Part shown: positions 17,588 through 25,144 of the stretch, piece by piece
How positions within the stretch are numbered: position 1 is the first letter of the stretch
How the letters are laid out: every line of letters begins with the position of its first letter
Source: Nitrospirota bacterium
GTDB lineage: Bacteria > Nitrospirota > Thermodesulfovibrionia > Thermodesulfovibrionales > Dissulfurispiraceae
Reading direction: 5' to 3'
Assembly (NCBI GenBank): GCA_021792185.1
Contig: JAJYVD010000013.1
Coordinates: forward strand, 1-56,518
DNA: 56,518 nt
The notes under the pieces: model-generated
What the model was told of the DNA's origin: nothing
What the model saw: only the letters and a program-made list of their open reading frames with translations
Databases searched by the model: none
Translations under genes and position numbers: made by a program

Positions 17588-18547
17588 CTATCTTTTATAT
17601 AAATGTTTGTTGTGTTCCATATCCATGAACATAGCGATTACCACCGAGAAATAGCCGCTGAGGATAAGCATTGCGAGAACCAGCTTCCATCCGATTCCGA
17701 TCCATATCCCCTTAAAGAAGGTATCGATTATAAAAATGACAACTCCCGCTGCAATGCCAAGAAACAGCGCGGGAAAACCGAAGAAATAAAGCAGCACAAG
17801 GGGATGAAAGCTTTTGTAGACATATTTAATTATCATACGCTTGAAGAAAAGGCGTATTAGGAGGGCGCTGATAGAAAAAATAACCTTATATATCTTTATG
17901 CCCGATTTCTCTCCGATGCCGTAAACAGGATTTATCGGCACGTCCATAACGGTAAAGTCGAATATATTGAGGGTAACCAAAAAATCGTTAGGCATGCCGT
18001 AACGTTTATAAATCGCGTCTGGATTGATAGTTTTCAATACCTTAAGGGAAACTGCAGTGTAACCGCTTTGGGAGTCGGCAACGTGCCAGTAACCGGAAGC
18101 TATCTTTGTTAGGAATGACAGGACTATTCCACCGAATAACCTGACCGCAGGCATTTTATCCGTAACGAAAGGGTTGAAAAACCTGTTACCCTTGGCATAA
18201 TCGACCTGTCCTGTCGCTACCGGCTCGATTATAGCAGGGAGATCTGCGGGGTCCATTTGTCCGTCTCCTGCCATCACGACCGTGACATCTATATTATTGT
18301 CTCTTGCCCATGCGTATCCTGTGCCTATGGCTCCGCCTACACCCTGATTCCTTTCATGGAAAATAGGGATAACACGGCGGTACTTCTCGGAGTAATTAAT
18401 AATACGCTGACGGGTATCATCTTTACTGCAGTCGTCTATGCATATGATATGGTCGATAAAATCCGGCATGGTCTCGATAACCCTGCCGATAAGGTGAGAA
18501 ACATTGTAGCAAGGAACAACAACAGAGATTGTTTTGTTGTATAACAT
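17588..18547 (-). CDS. GT2 family glycosyltransferase, polyprenyl-phosphate (DPM1-like)
   Basis: About 319 residues from the ATG at 18547; a TTG four codons upstream (18559) is an alternative, and the AAAGGA upstream fits neither ideally. GT-A motifs: VVVPCYN, CIDDCSKDD, AGDGQMD. Two or three hydrophobic segments lie at the C-terminus. It aligns closely with the enzyme at 2114-3046 (GGA-GTGY, DYxKGNRF, LSFLTKIASGYW). It is the first gene of the minus-strand glycan operon and is divergent from the activase locus. Confidence 0.8.
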   Translation of the reverse strand: MLYNKTISVVVPCYNVSHLIGRVIETMPDFIDHIICIDDCSKDDTRQRIINYSEKYRRVIPIFHERNQGVGGAIGTGYAWARDNNIDVTVVMAGDGQMDPADLPAIIEPVATGQVDYAKGNRFFNPFVTDKMPAVRLFGGIVLSFLTKIASGYWHVADSQSGYTAVSLKVLKTINPDAIYKRYGMPNDFLVTLNIFDFTVMDVPINPVYGIGEKSGIKIYKVIFSISALLIRLFFKRMIIKYVYKSFHPLVLLYFFGFPALFLGIAAGVVIFIIDTFFKGIWIGIGWKLVLAMLILSGYFSVVIAMFMDMEHNKHLYKR

Positions 18548-18622
18548 TTTTTCGGTCAAAATCCTTTAATAAATATAGTTCATTCTTTGCCGTTTTTGCA
18601 AGCAATACAGGCACTATAGCAG

Positions 18623-18651
18623 TTGACATAGGTTTCATTAGCTATCATAAT
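18623..18651 (+). promoter_or_regulatory. Sigma-70 promoter of the activase locus
   Basis: TTGACA at 18623-18628, 17-bp spacer, CATAAT at 18646-18651. It now faces the truncated copy at 18692, the toxin-antitoxin remnant and only then the intact activase, about 870 bp away. Confidence 0.65.
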
Positions 18652-18691
18652 GACAATAGGGCATTTGAAGATATTTTGCCGGAGGGGGATT

Positions 18692-18943
18692 ATGCATTTT
18701 ATCGGACTTGATGCCGGTTCCGTGGCTGTTAAGCTCGTTGTCCTCGATAAAAACGGGGTCGTTATTGAAAGGCATTATGTCAGGCATTACGGACACGCCG
18801 TCAGAACGGCGCTCGAACTTTTAAAAGTCATAAAAGAAAAATTTTCTGAAAGTTCTTTATCCATTACAGGCTCTGCCGGAAAGATCATCGCCTCAACGCT
18901 GAAGATAAGTCCGATTAACGAGATCGTCTCTCAGTTCTATTAA
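18692..18943 (+). pseudogene. Truncated duplicate of the activase 5' end
   Basis: Encodes 83 residues from an ATG at 18692 with GGAGGGGG upstream. The first 137 bases are identical to 19525-19661. Identity then falls: single differences at first, many in the last 60 bases. The frame stops after SQFY where the intact gene continues SQSYSVKK. Only the first half of an ASKHA ATPase domain remains, so it cannot be an activase. The identity gradient suggests conversion or a recent recombination between two diverged homologs. Confidence 0.8.
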
Positions 18944-18969
18944 TCAGGCTTTTATGATAAGATAAGGCT

Positions 18970-19296
18970 ATGAAGAAGCTCCGCCTTTACATTGATACAT
19001 CTATTCTTGGCGGTATCTTTGATACGGAAGACCTCAAACGGGTGAAGACAGCCCAATTGCTCCTGGAATTGATTAAAGACGGCACTTACGAAGGGTTTAT
19101 ATCACGGCTAACGATTGAAGAGGTCTTTGACGCCCCTGAAAAGATACATTTGTCTCTGCAAAATAGAATTGTAGAAACAGGGTTCATTATAGCTGTAAGG
19201 CGGCTTGTAAACAGCGTGAACTTGAGAATGGGCTATAACCCTATTGAAATAATCTCTCCAGAGGAGGTGATCGGTAATGGAGAAATGGGACTATAA
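18970..19296 (+). CDS. PIN-domain (VapC-like) toxin with a large internal deletion
   Basis: 108 residues; PIN toxins are usually 130-160. The N-terminus is intact (LYIDTSILGG with the first catalytic Asp, LTIEEV with the Glu). The C-terminal NSVNLRMGYNPIEIISPEEVI matches the family's usual end. The middle part that normally carries the remaining catalytic acids (ADALHIA...SWNF) is missing between ETGFI and VRRLVN. It is therefore probably inactive as a nuclease. It overlaps the next small gene by 20 bases, an arrangement typical of this toxin-antitoxin type. Confidence 0.65.
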   Translation: MKKLRLYIDTSILGGIFDTEDLKRVKTAQLLLELIKDGTYEGFISRLTIEEVFDAPEKIHLSLQNRIVETGFIIAVRRLVNSVNLRMGYNPIEIISPEEVIGNGEMGL

Positions 19297-19459
19297 ATCT
19301 CTTGAGTGGATACATCAAGCAAGGGAAGAAAATTATAAAAAGACAAAAAAGCTTTCGCCTGCTGAATTAGTCAAAAAAACGCATAATGCTACCGATACTG
19401 CTATTAAGGCTATGGGGCTAAAAGTTGTTAGGATGAGAGACCAAGTGCATACTCATTGA
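19277..19459 (+). CDS. Small antitoxin-like protein paired with the PIN gene
   Basis: 60 residues (starts MEKWDYKSLEWIHQAREENY). Small proteins of this kind commonly follow PIN genes of this class and serve as their antitoxins. An AGAGGAGGTGAT ribosome-binding site lies just upstream of the ATG. The gene overlaps the PIN frame. It lies between the truncated and full activase copies. Confidence 0.6.
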   Translation: MEKWDYKSLEWIHQAREENYKKTKKLSPAELVKKTHNATDTAIKAMGLKVVRMRDQVHTH

Positions 19460-19524
19460 TATTGCTTGCGTTAGCTCGAAATTGCAAAGGTTAGGTTTAC
19501 GCATAAAGAATTCGCGGGGGGATT

Positions 19525-22500
19525 ATGCATTTTATCGGACTTGATGCCGGTTCCGTGGCTGTTAAGCTCGTTGTCCTCGATAAAAACGGGGTCGTTATTG
19601 AAAGGCATTATGTCAGGCATTACGGACACGCCGTCAGAACGGCGCTCGAACTTTTAAAAGGCATAAAAGAAAAATTTTCTGAAAGTTTTTTATCCATTAC
19701 CGGCTCTACCGGAAAGATCATCTCTTCCACGTTTAAGATAAGGCCGATCAATGAAATCGTTTCGCAGTCATATTCCGTAAAAAAACTATTTCCGCATATT
19801 AAGACCGTTATCGAGCTCGGGGGGGAAGATTCCAAGCTCATTATTTTGGAGGATGGAAATATAAAGGATTTTTCTATGAACTCCGTTTGTGCAGCGGGCA
19901 CCGGCTCTTTTTTGGAACAGCAGGCGGAGAGGCTGAGGTTCGGCATAGAAGAATTCAGCGAAATAGCCGCAAAGTCTAAGCGGCCTTCCAAGATTGCGGG
20001 CAGGTGCAGCGTTTTCGCTAAGTCGGACATGATACATCTCCAGCAGATAGCTGCGCCTGTTGAAGACATCGTTGCAGGCCTCTGTTTTGCGGTCGCGCGT
20101 AATTTTAAAGGAACTATCGCCAAAGGCAGGGACGTAAAAGCGCCGATGGCTTTTCAGGGAGGCGTAGCCGCGAATAAAGGAATGATAAGGGCGTTTAAAG
20201 AGGTGTTTGAACTTGATGAACTTTTCATTCCGCCCGATTTCGCCTTTATGGGTGCATTGGGTGCTGTCATAAAGGACATGGATGAGGATCGCAGAAATAC
20301 CTTCGATATCAAGGAACTCGAGTCCTTTGTTTTATCCGCAAGGTTTTCGGAACAAGGGCATGCGCCTTTAATATTGAAGGAAGATGATTTTTTTGAAAGA
20401 CACATAGATAGAGCGGAAGATAGGAAGATCGGAAGGAAAAACTTCCATAGTGTAACTTCCGAGCTTCCGAGCTTCCGAGCTTCTGTTCTAATAACTGCTT
20501 ATCTCGGAATTGACATCGGTTCGATAAGCACCAACCTTGCCGTTATAGATGAGGACGGCAATCTCCTCGCCAAACGTTATCTGATGACTGCAGGCAGGCC
20601 TATTGAAGCGGTAAAGCAGGGGCTTGAGGAGATTTATTCGGAAATCGGGAACCGGGTCGAGATTGCAGGGGTCGGGACTACCGGTTCCGGGAGGTATATG
20701 ATAGCGGATTATGTCGGCGCCGATATAGTGAAAAACGAAATTACGGCTCAGGCGACCGCCGCGATATATATAGATCCGCAAGTAGATACTATTTTCGAGA
20801 TAGGGGGACAGGATTCTAAGTATATTTCAATCCGTGACGGTATTATCGTCGATTTCGAAATGAATAAGGCGTGCGCCGCAGGCACGGGCTCATTCATAGA
20901 AGAACAGGCCGAGAAGCTCGATATCTCGGTAAAGAAAGAGTTCGCCGAATGCGCTTTCCGTGCCGAGAGCCCGTGCAGGCTCGGCGAGCGGTGCACGGTG
21001 TTTATGGAGAATTCCCTTATGGCGAATCTCCAGAGAGGCGCTGAAAAGGACGGCCTTCTTGCGGGGCTTGCGTATTCCATTGTTCAAAACTACATAAACA
21101 GGGTTGTTGCCGGAAAGCCGGTAGGCAAAAATATTTTCTTTCAGGGCGGAGTGGCTTTCAATAAGGCGGTTGTCGCTGCGTTTGAAAAATATTTGGACAG
21201 AAAGATAACCGTCCCGCCAAATCATGATGTTACAGGCGCTATCGGCATGGCGCTTATCGCAAGGGATTATATGAAAAAGAATGTGAGAGGGTATCGGTGT
21301 GACGGGGTATCGGAGAATATGTCACACCGACACACTGATACACTCCGATACACCGATACTTCGATACACCAACACACTAAATTCAAGGGTTTTGAATTTT
21401 CAAGAAAGCCGTATGAGATAAGCTCTTTTGAATGCAAAGGATGCCCGAATGTATGCGAGATCAACAGGGTAAAGATTCAGGACGAAGAAGGTTATTTGTT
21501 TTACGGCGGGAGATGCGAAAAATACGATGTGAGAAGGGCTAAAAAATCCGAACTTCCGGACCTCTTTGCGTTCAGGGAAGAGATGCTCTGGAAGGCGCAT
21601 AATGAAAGAGCAGAAGAGCAGGAGAGCAGAAGAGCGAAGGATGCTTCTGAGCTTCCGCGCTTCCGCACTTCCGCACTAAAGATCGGAATTCCTTACATTT
21701 TCTTTTTCCACGACCAACTTCCTTTCTGGTCGACGTTTTTATGGGAACTCGGATTTGAGGTTGTGGTTTCTCCAAAGACGAACAAACAGGTCGTGAACCT
21801 CGGCGTCGAAAACGTCCTTTCCGAGGCGTGTTTCCCGGTAAAGGTCGCGCACGGGCATATAAAATGGCTTAAAGACGCAGGCGCAGACGCCGTCTTTATT
21901 CCGAGCTTTATAGGATTGAATCGGCACGGCGAAGGGTATAACAAAGGCGTGGCATGCCCGCATACCCAGACTATTCCGTATGTCTCAAAGGCAGCCATTC
22001 AGGGAATAAAAACACTAAGCCCTATTGTTAATTTTGAGTTGGGCTCAAAATTCCTTAAGAGGGAATTGAAAATGGCATTTGAGGAATACGGCATAAGCGG
22101 CAAGGATATCGAAAGGGCGCTGCAAAGCGCCGAATCCGCTCAATCGGAGTTCCAGAGGGCAATAAGAGAAAAAGGGCGGGAGATATTAAAATTAAGTGCG
22201 GAAGCACAGACTACCATCGTAATCATCGGCAGGGCGTATAATGCCTTTGATTCCGAAGTCAATCTCGAAATTCCTAAGAGACTGTCTCATATAGATGTGC
22301 TCTCGATCCCTATGGATATGCTTCCGGCGGATAATGAAAGGCTTCAGGATTCATGGCCCAATATGTATTGGAGGTCGGGTCAGAGGATACTGAGAGCGGC
22401 GCGGATAGTGAAAAATACGCCCAATCTCTATGCGATTTATATAGGAAATTTTTCATGCGGCCCCGATTCTTTTATACTTAAATATTTCAAAGAGGAGATG

Positions 22501-23874
22501 CAAGAGAAGCCTTTCCTGCACATAGAAATAGACGAGCACAGCGCGGATGCAGGCGCGGTAACGCGGTGCGAGGCATTTTTGGACAGCATTGAACAGCAGA
22601 GCAGAAGAACAGAAGTGCAGAAGATCGGAAGTACGGAAACAAAAGACTTCAGAGACAGCAATGCTTCCGCTCTTCCGCACTTCCGCGCTGCTGCGCTTAA
22701 AAAACGCACGGTTTTCATTCCGCGCATGGCAGATCATGCGTTTGCCCTGAAGGCTGCCTTTGAATACTGCGGCGTTCCCGCAGAGGTGCTGCCTGAATCG
22801 GATAAAGAATCCGTAGACATCGGCAGGAAATACGTATCCGGCAAGGAGTGTTACCCTTATCTGGTAACCGCAGGCGATATGTTGAAGAAGGTCTTTTCAT
22901 CTGATTTTAAGCCGGGAGAATCGGCTTTCTTTATGCCGTCCGGCACCGGACCGTGCAGATTCGGCCAGTATAATGTGGCGCAAAAACTCATCCTCGAAAA
23001 ACTGGGACTTAAAGAGGTGCCTATTTTCGCTCCCAATCAGGACATCGAATTTTACAGGGATCTCGGAATAGCAGGCAAGGATTTTTCAATGAGGGCATGG
23101 AGCGGGATCGTCGCATATGAGCTGCTTACGAAATGCCTGCATGAAACGAGGCCGTATGAGAAAACACACGGCGATTCCGAATGCCTTTATGGAAACTACA
23201 GCGAAAAGATCGGCCTGAGCATAAGCGGCAGGAACGGGGATATTAAATATCTTCTCAAGGATATGGGGATTGCGTTTAGGGCTATACCGCTTAAGAAAGA
23301 AAAGAGGCCGCTCATAGGCATTGTCGGGGAGATATTCGTGAGATCGCATAAATTTTCCAACGAACACTTGGTTAAAAAAATAGAATCTCTCGGCGGTCAA
23401 GCATGGCTTGCGCCTATAGAGGAGTGGATATACTATGTGAATGCCATGTCTTTGAGAAAAGCCTTGATAAAAAAGGATAGGTCTGCTATCATGAATATCT
23501 TCTTAAAACGGGTCTTTCAAAAGCGCATTCAGCACAGATTCGAGAAAGCCTTTAGAGGTTTTTTGAAGACACTGAAGGAGCCGGATACAAAAGAGATATT
23601 GAAAAAGGCGGCGCCGTACGTCCACGACTCCTTTGAAGGAGAGACGGTGTTAAGCGTGGGCAAGGCGATAGACCTTATAAATAGAGATGCATCGGGCATC
23701 GTCAATGCTATGCCCTTCGGCTGCATGCCGGGAACTATCGTTACCGCTCTTATGAAGGCGGTAAGCAAGGATTACGGCGTGCCATGCATAAGCATTCCGT
23801 ATGACGGCACGGAGTCGCCGGCAACGGCGCTTCAGCTTGAGGCGTTTATGGAATCCGCTAAGATGAGGAGGTGA
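19525..23874 (+). CDS. Large activase of the 2-hydroxyacyl-CoA dehydratase type (two ASKHA domains, DUF2229)
   Basis: 1449 residues. Two BadF/BcrD-type ASKHA ATPase domains: the first about 1-260 (GLDAGS; VCAAGTGSFLEQQ; GRCSVF), the second about 325-575 (GIDIGS; ACAAGTGSFIEEQ; GERCTVF). Each has the cysteines that ligate a dimer-bridging [4Fe-4S] cluster in HgdC. The rest is a DUF2229/HgdB-like region with several Cys. Small activases pass an electron to dehydratases with ATP hydrolysis; the role of the giant form is unknown. Four tandem-repeat arrays are inserted in frame in its linkers (20414-20485, 21291-21378, 21608-21675, 22591-22695). The ATG at 19525 follows GGGGGG. Confidence 0.8.
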   Translation: MHFIGLDAGSVAVKLVVLDKNGVVIERHYVRHYGHAVRTALELLKGIKEKFSESFLSITGSTGKIISSTFKIRPINEIVSQSYSVKKLFPHIKTVIELGGEDSKLIILEDGNIKDFSMNSVCAAGTGSFLEQQAERLRFGIEEFSEIAAKSKRPSKIAGRCSVFAKSDMIHLQQIAAPVEDIVAGLCFAVARNFKGTIAKGRDVKAPMAFQGGVAANKGMIRAFKEVFELDELFIPPDFAFMGALGAVIKDMDEDRRNTFDIKELESFVLSARFSEQGHAPLILKEDDFFERHIDRAEDRKIGRKNFHSVTSELPSFRASVLITAYLGIDIGSISTNLAVIDEDGNLLAKRYLMTAGRPIEAVKQGLEEIYSEIGNRVEIAGVGTTGSGRYMIADYVGADIVKNEITAQATAAIYIDPQVDTIFEIGGQDSKYISIRDGIIVDFEMNKACAAGTGSFIEEQAEKLDISVKKEFAECAFRAESPCRLGERCTVFMENSLMANLQRGAEKDGLLAGLAYSIVQNYINRVVAGKPVGKNIFFQGGVAFNKAVVAAFEKYLDRKITVPPNHDVTGAIGMALIARDYMKKNVRGYRCDGVSENMSHRHTDTLRYTDTSIHQHTKFKGFEFSRKPYEISSFECKGCPNVCEINRVKIQDEEGYLFYGGRCEKYDVRRAKKSELPDLFAFREEMLWKAHNERAEEQESRRAKDASELPRFRTSALKIGIPYIFFFHDQLPFWSTFLWELGFEVVVSPKTNKQVVNLGVENVLSEACFPVKVAHGHIKWLKDAGADAVFIPSFIGLNRHGEGYNKGVACPHTQTIPYVSKAAIQGIKTLSPIVNFELGSKFLKRELKMAFEEYGISGKDIERALQSAESAQSEFQRAIREKGREILKLSAEAQTTIVIIGRAYNAFDSEVNLEIPKRLSHIDVLSIPMDMLPADNERLQDSWPNMYWRSGQRILRAARIVKNTPNLYAIYIGNFSCGPDSFILKYFKEEMQEKPFLHIEIDEHSADAGAVTRCEAFLDSIEQQSRRTEVQKIGSTETKDFRDSNASALPHFRAAALKKRTVFIPRMADHAFALKAAFEYCGVPAEVLPESDKESVDIGRKYVSGKECYPYLVTAGDMLKKVFSSDFKPGESAFFMPSGTGPCRFGQYNVAQKLILEKLGLKEVPIFAPNQDIEFYRDLGIAGKDFSMRAWSGIVAYELLTKCLHETRPYEKTHGDSECLYGNYSEKIGLSISGRNGDIKYLLKDMGIAFRAIPLKKEKRPLIGIVGEIFVRSHKFSNEHLVKKIESLGGQAWLAPIEEWIYYVNAMSLRKALIKKDRSAIMNIFLKRVFQKRIQHRFEKAFRGFLKTLKEPDTKEILKKAAPYVHDSFEGETVLSVGKAIDLINRDASGIVNAMPFGCMPGTIVTALMKAVSKDYGVPCISIPYDGTESPATALQLEAFMESAKMRR
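20414..20485 (+). repeat. Facing octamer arrays in the activase, site 1
   Basis: CGGAAGAT-AGGAAGAT-CGGAAGGA (20414-20437) faces three CTTCCGAG units (20456-20479) and a decayed fourth. The two arms are inverted and could pair. It lies in the linker between the two ASKHA domains and keeps the frame. Confidence 0.7.
21291..21378 (+). repeat. Facing GTATCGG / CCGATAC arrays in the activase, site 2
   Basis: GTATCGG occurs twice at 21291-21313, and CCGATAC-type units repeat at 21347-21369. They encode a polar linker rich in Arg, His and Thr (SHRHTDTLRYTDTSIHQHT) immediately after the second ASKHA domain. Confidence 0.65.
21608..21675 (+). repeat. Facing octamer arrays in the activase, site 3
   Basis: GAGCAGAA-GAGCAGGA-GAGCAGAA-GAGCGAAG (21608-21639) faces CTTCTGAG-CTTCCGCG-CTTCCGCA-CTTCCGCA (21644-21675). 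The octamer periodicity is exact over both arms. They encode a charged linker (NERAEEQESRRAKDASELP). Confidence 0.75.
22591..22695 (+). repeat. Facing octamer arrays in the activase, site 4
   Basis: Six octamers ending in GCA, GAA or GGAA at 22591-22638 face CTTCCGCT-CTTCCGCA-CTTCCGCG-CTGCTGCG at 22664-22695. They use the same CTTCCGC unit as site 3. The repeats encode a polar linker (EQQSRRTEVQKIGSTETK). Confidence 0.75.
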
Positions 23875-23878
23875 TGGT

Positions 23879-23971
23879 GTGGGGAACGTCGCAAAATGGC
23901 GTAAGAAGAAGATGCGCAAGCACAAGCATAAAAAGCTGCGCAGAAAGACAAGGGCCCAGAGAAGAAGGTAA
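23879..23971 (+). CDS. bS22-like small basic ribosomal protein (AURKAIP1/COX24 domain)
   Basis: 30 residues from a GTG at 23879: MGNVAKWRKKKMRKHKHKKL followed by an Arg-rich end (RRKTRAQRRR). A near-perfect AGGAGGTGAT (23866-23874) sits 6 bases upstream and overlaps the activase stop. The pattern KxRxKxMxKxKHKKLxRxTRxQRR is that of the mycobacterial small-subunit protein bS22 and of mitochondrial mS38 (AURKAIP1/COX24). It probably binds 16S rRNA on the small subunit near the decoding region. Family match by eye is strong; it is too short for most gene callers. Confidence 0.75.
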   Translation: MGNVAKWRKKKMRKHKHKKLRRKTRAQRRR

Positions 23972-23995
23972 TTCGGATTGATGATCGGATATTAA

Positions 23996-24030
23996 AATCA
24001 TCAGTCATAAATCATAAATCTGAGATCAAA
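23996..24030 (+). repeat. Heptamer array before a small gene
   Basis: AATCATC-AGTCATA-AATCATA-AATCTGA-GATCAAA, ending just before the AGGAG of the gene at 24044. The units AATCATA and AATCTGA recur at 56355-56387 in front of tuf. A faint inverted counterpart (GGATTGATGATCGGAT) precedes it. Confidence 0.6.
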
Positions 24031-24043
24031 ACAGGAGCCTATA

Positions 24044-24247
24044 ATGAAGGAGATAATCGCTTTGCAGGAAAGGCTGACTCTTATGGAACAGGAGTTGAAA
24101 ACCCTTACTGATAAGGTTACCGAACTGGAACTGTCTTTAAAAGAACTTGACGATTTCAAACTTGAGATAAAGGGATTGAAGGTTTTCCTTGGAAGGGTGC
24201 ACCCGGAATTTAAGGCTCAGTTTCCGGATATAATCAAGAAATTATAA
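24044..24247 (+). CDS. Small coiled-coil protein, function unknown
   Basis: 67 residues. Residues 1-50 show a continuous heptad pattern of Leu and Val (LQERLTLMEQELKTLTDKV...), predicting a coiled coil; the tail reads LGRVHPEFKAQFPDIIKKL. AGGAG lies 8 bases upstream of the ATG. Its last codons overlap the convergent stop of the next gene by 6 bases. It resembles short SlyX- or ZapB-like coiled coils only in general character, so I give no name. Confidence 0.65.
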   Translation: MKEIIALQERLTLMEQELKTLTDKVTELELSLKELDDFKLEIKGLKVFLGRVHPEFKAQFPDIIKKL

Positions 24248-25129
24248 CGGTTCGTTAAAGCGTGTGATTTTGGCTCCCACGAAGGGCATTTTCTTAATAT
24301 AGTTTTTGAATAACGCTTTTTTTACAACTCCGCCTTTGCCCTTTATTCCGCCGGCATGGATGAGATAAACCTTTTTATTTTCTGTCTTGATTATTCCCAT
24401 ATGAGCTATGATCTCTTCCTTTTGGGATCTTTTCTTAGGGTCTTTTATAAAAAAGATGATATCCCCGCTTTTTAGGGCATTCATCTTTATCCTCAATTCA
24501 TCGGGCGGCAGGAACTCTATGAAATCCTTCCCTCTGGAACCGTTTGTTCTTTTGACCCTGCCTATGTGCGATGTTATCTCTTTGCCCCACTTGTCGCTAT
24601 GTATCATATCCTCGCCGTATTCAAAGCGGTTATCGTAATTGATAACCTTTCCGTCTTTAATGATGCCCTTTGAATGGAATCTTTTATTCAGTGCGATATC
24701 GATCGCCTCATCCGGTGTGCCGCTGAGCGCAAGCTCTACCGCCCGGAATGTGAGATACATGCAGTCCACCCGCTCATCCGCCACGATTACGGATTTGGAA
24801 ACGTATTCGCCCATGGGGTATTTGTCGTAGGGAACGCCTATGAATTTTTCAGCCCAAAAAGCTATACGTTCTCCGACAGGCTTGTTTTTGAGTCCGGATT
24901 GCAAGGTGATAATTTCTCCATCCGAAAGAGCAAAAGAGGTTTGAGCCGCATATAGCAGTAATGAAAAATAAACAGCAAAAAGGAGAACGGGCAGGATATT
25001 GAAGCGGCTTCGGCTAACTTCTGATGACCCACAGACGGCAATGTAAACTGTGAATCGGAGAAAGGCCGGATGCCTTTCGAGAATGAGCGGATAATACCCT
25101 GTCCGCTCTCCTTTCGACACTTCTCTCAT
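24242..25129 (-). CDS. Exported NlpC/P60-like protein (DUF1460-like)
   Basis: As drawn 295 residues, but the first 48 are encoded by repeat element S3 (24983-25110) and are probably not native. A hydrophobic export signal follows (FNILPVLLFAVYFSLLLYAAQTSFA). The mature domain has VDCMYLT (candidate nucleophile Cys), IAHMGII and LIHAGG (candidate His), the pattern of DUF1460 and related cysteine amidases acting on peptidoglycan. No good start codon lies between the repeat and the signal peptide, so either the repeat supplies the start or expression was damaged. It is divergent from the gene at 25145. Confidence 0.6.
   Translation of the reverse strand: MREVSKGERTGYYPLILERHPAFLRFTVYIAVCGSSEVSRSRFNILPVLLFAVYFSLLLYAAQTSFALSDGEIITLQSGLKNKPVGERIAFWAEKFIGVPYDKYPMGEYVSKSVIVADERVDCMYLTFRAVELALSGTPDEAIDIALNKRFHSKGIIKDGKVINYDNRFEYGEDMIHSDKWGKEITSHIGRVKRTNGSRGKDFIEFLPPDELRIKMNALKSGDIIFFIKDPKKRSQKEEIIAHMGIIKTENKKVYLIHAGGIKGKGGVVKKALFKNYIKKMPFVGAKITRFNEPL
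24983..25110 (+). repeat. Family S hairpin element, copy S3
   Basis: The outer arms 24983-25000 and 25093-25110 pair at 15 of 18 positions, with one more G-T wobble. Box 1 (25001-25018, GAAGCGGCTTCGGCTAAC) and box 2 (25060-25090) match the other two copies. Box 2 contains the hairpin GAAAGGC-CGGAT-GCCTTTC then GAGAATGA. The outer-arm sequence differs from the arms of S1 and S2. It covers the 5' end of the divergent minus-strand gene. Confidence 0.75.
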
Positions 25130-25144
25130 GTGCTATAATACCAC
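25112..25144 (+). promoter_or_regulatory. Promoter predicting a leaderless mRNA for the MetE-like gene
   Basis: TATAAT at 25134-25139 is only 5 bases from the ATG at 25145; transcription would begin at or next to the A of the start codon. The -35 is poor (TTTCGA near 25112). No ribosome-binding site precedes the ATG, consistent with leaderless translation. Confidence 0.45.

Noticed and set aside
18650-18943. Functional small ASKHA protein
   Set aside because: It covers only the first third of one ATPase domain and ends where homology to the full gene breaks off.
20414-22695. CRISPR array
   Set aside because: The repeats are 6-8 bp and contiguous or facing, lie inside a coding frame and have no unique spacers of constant length.
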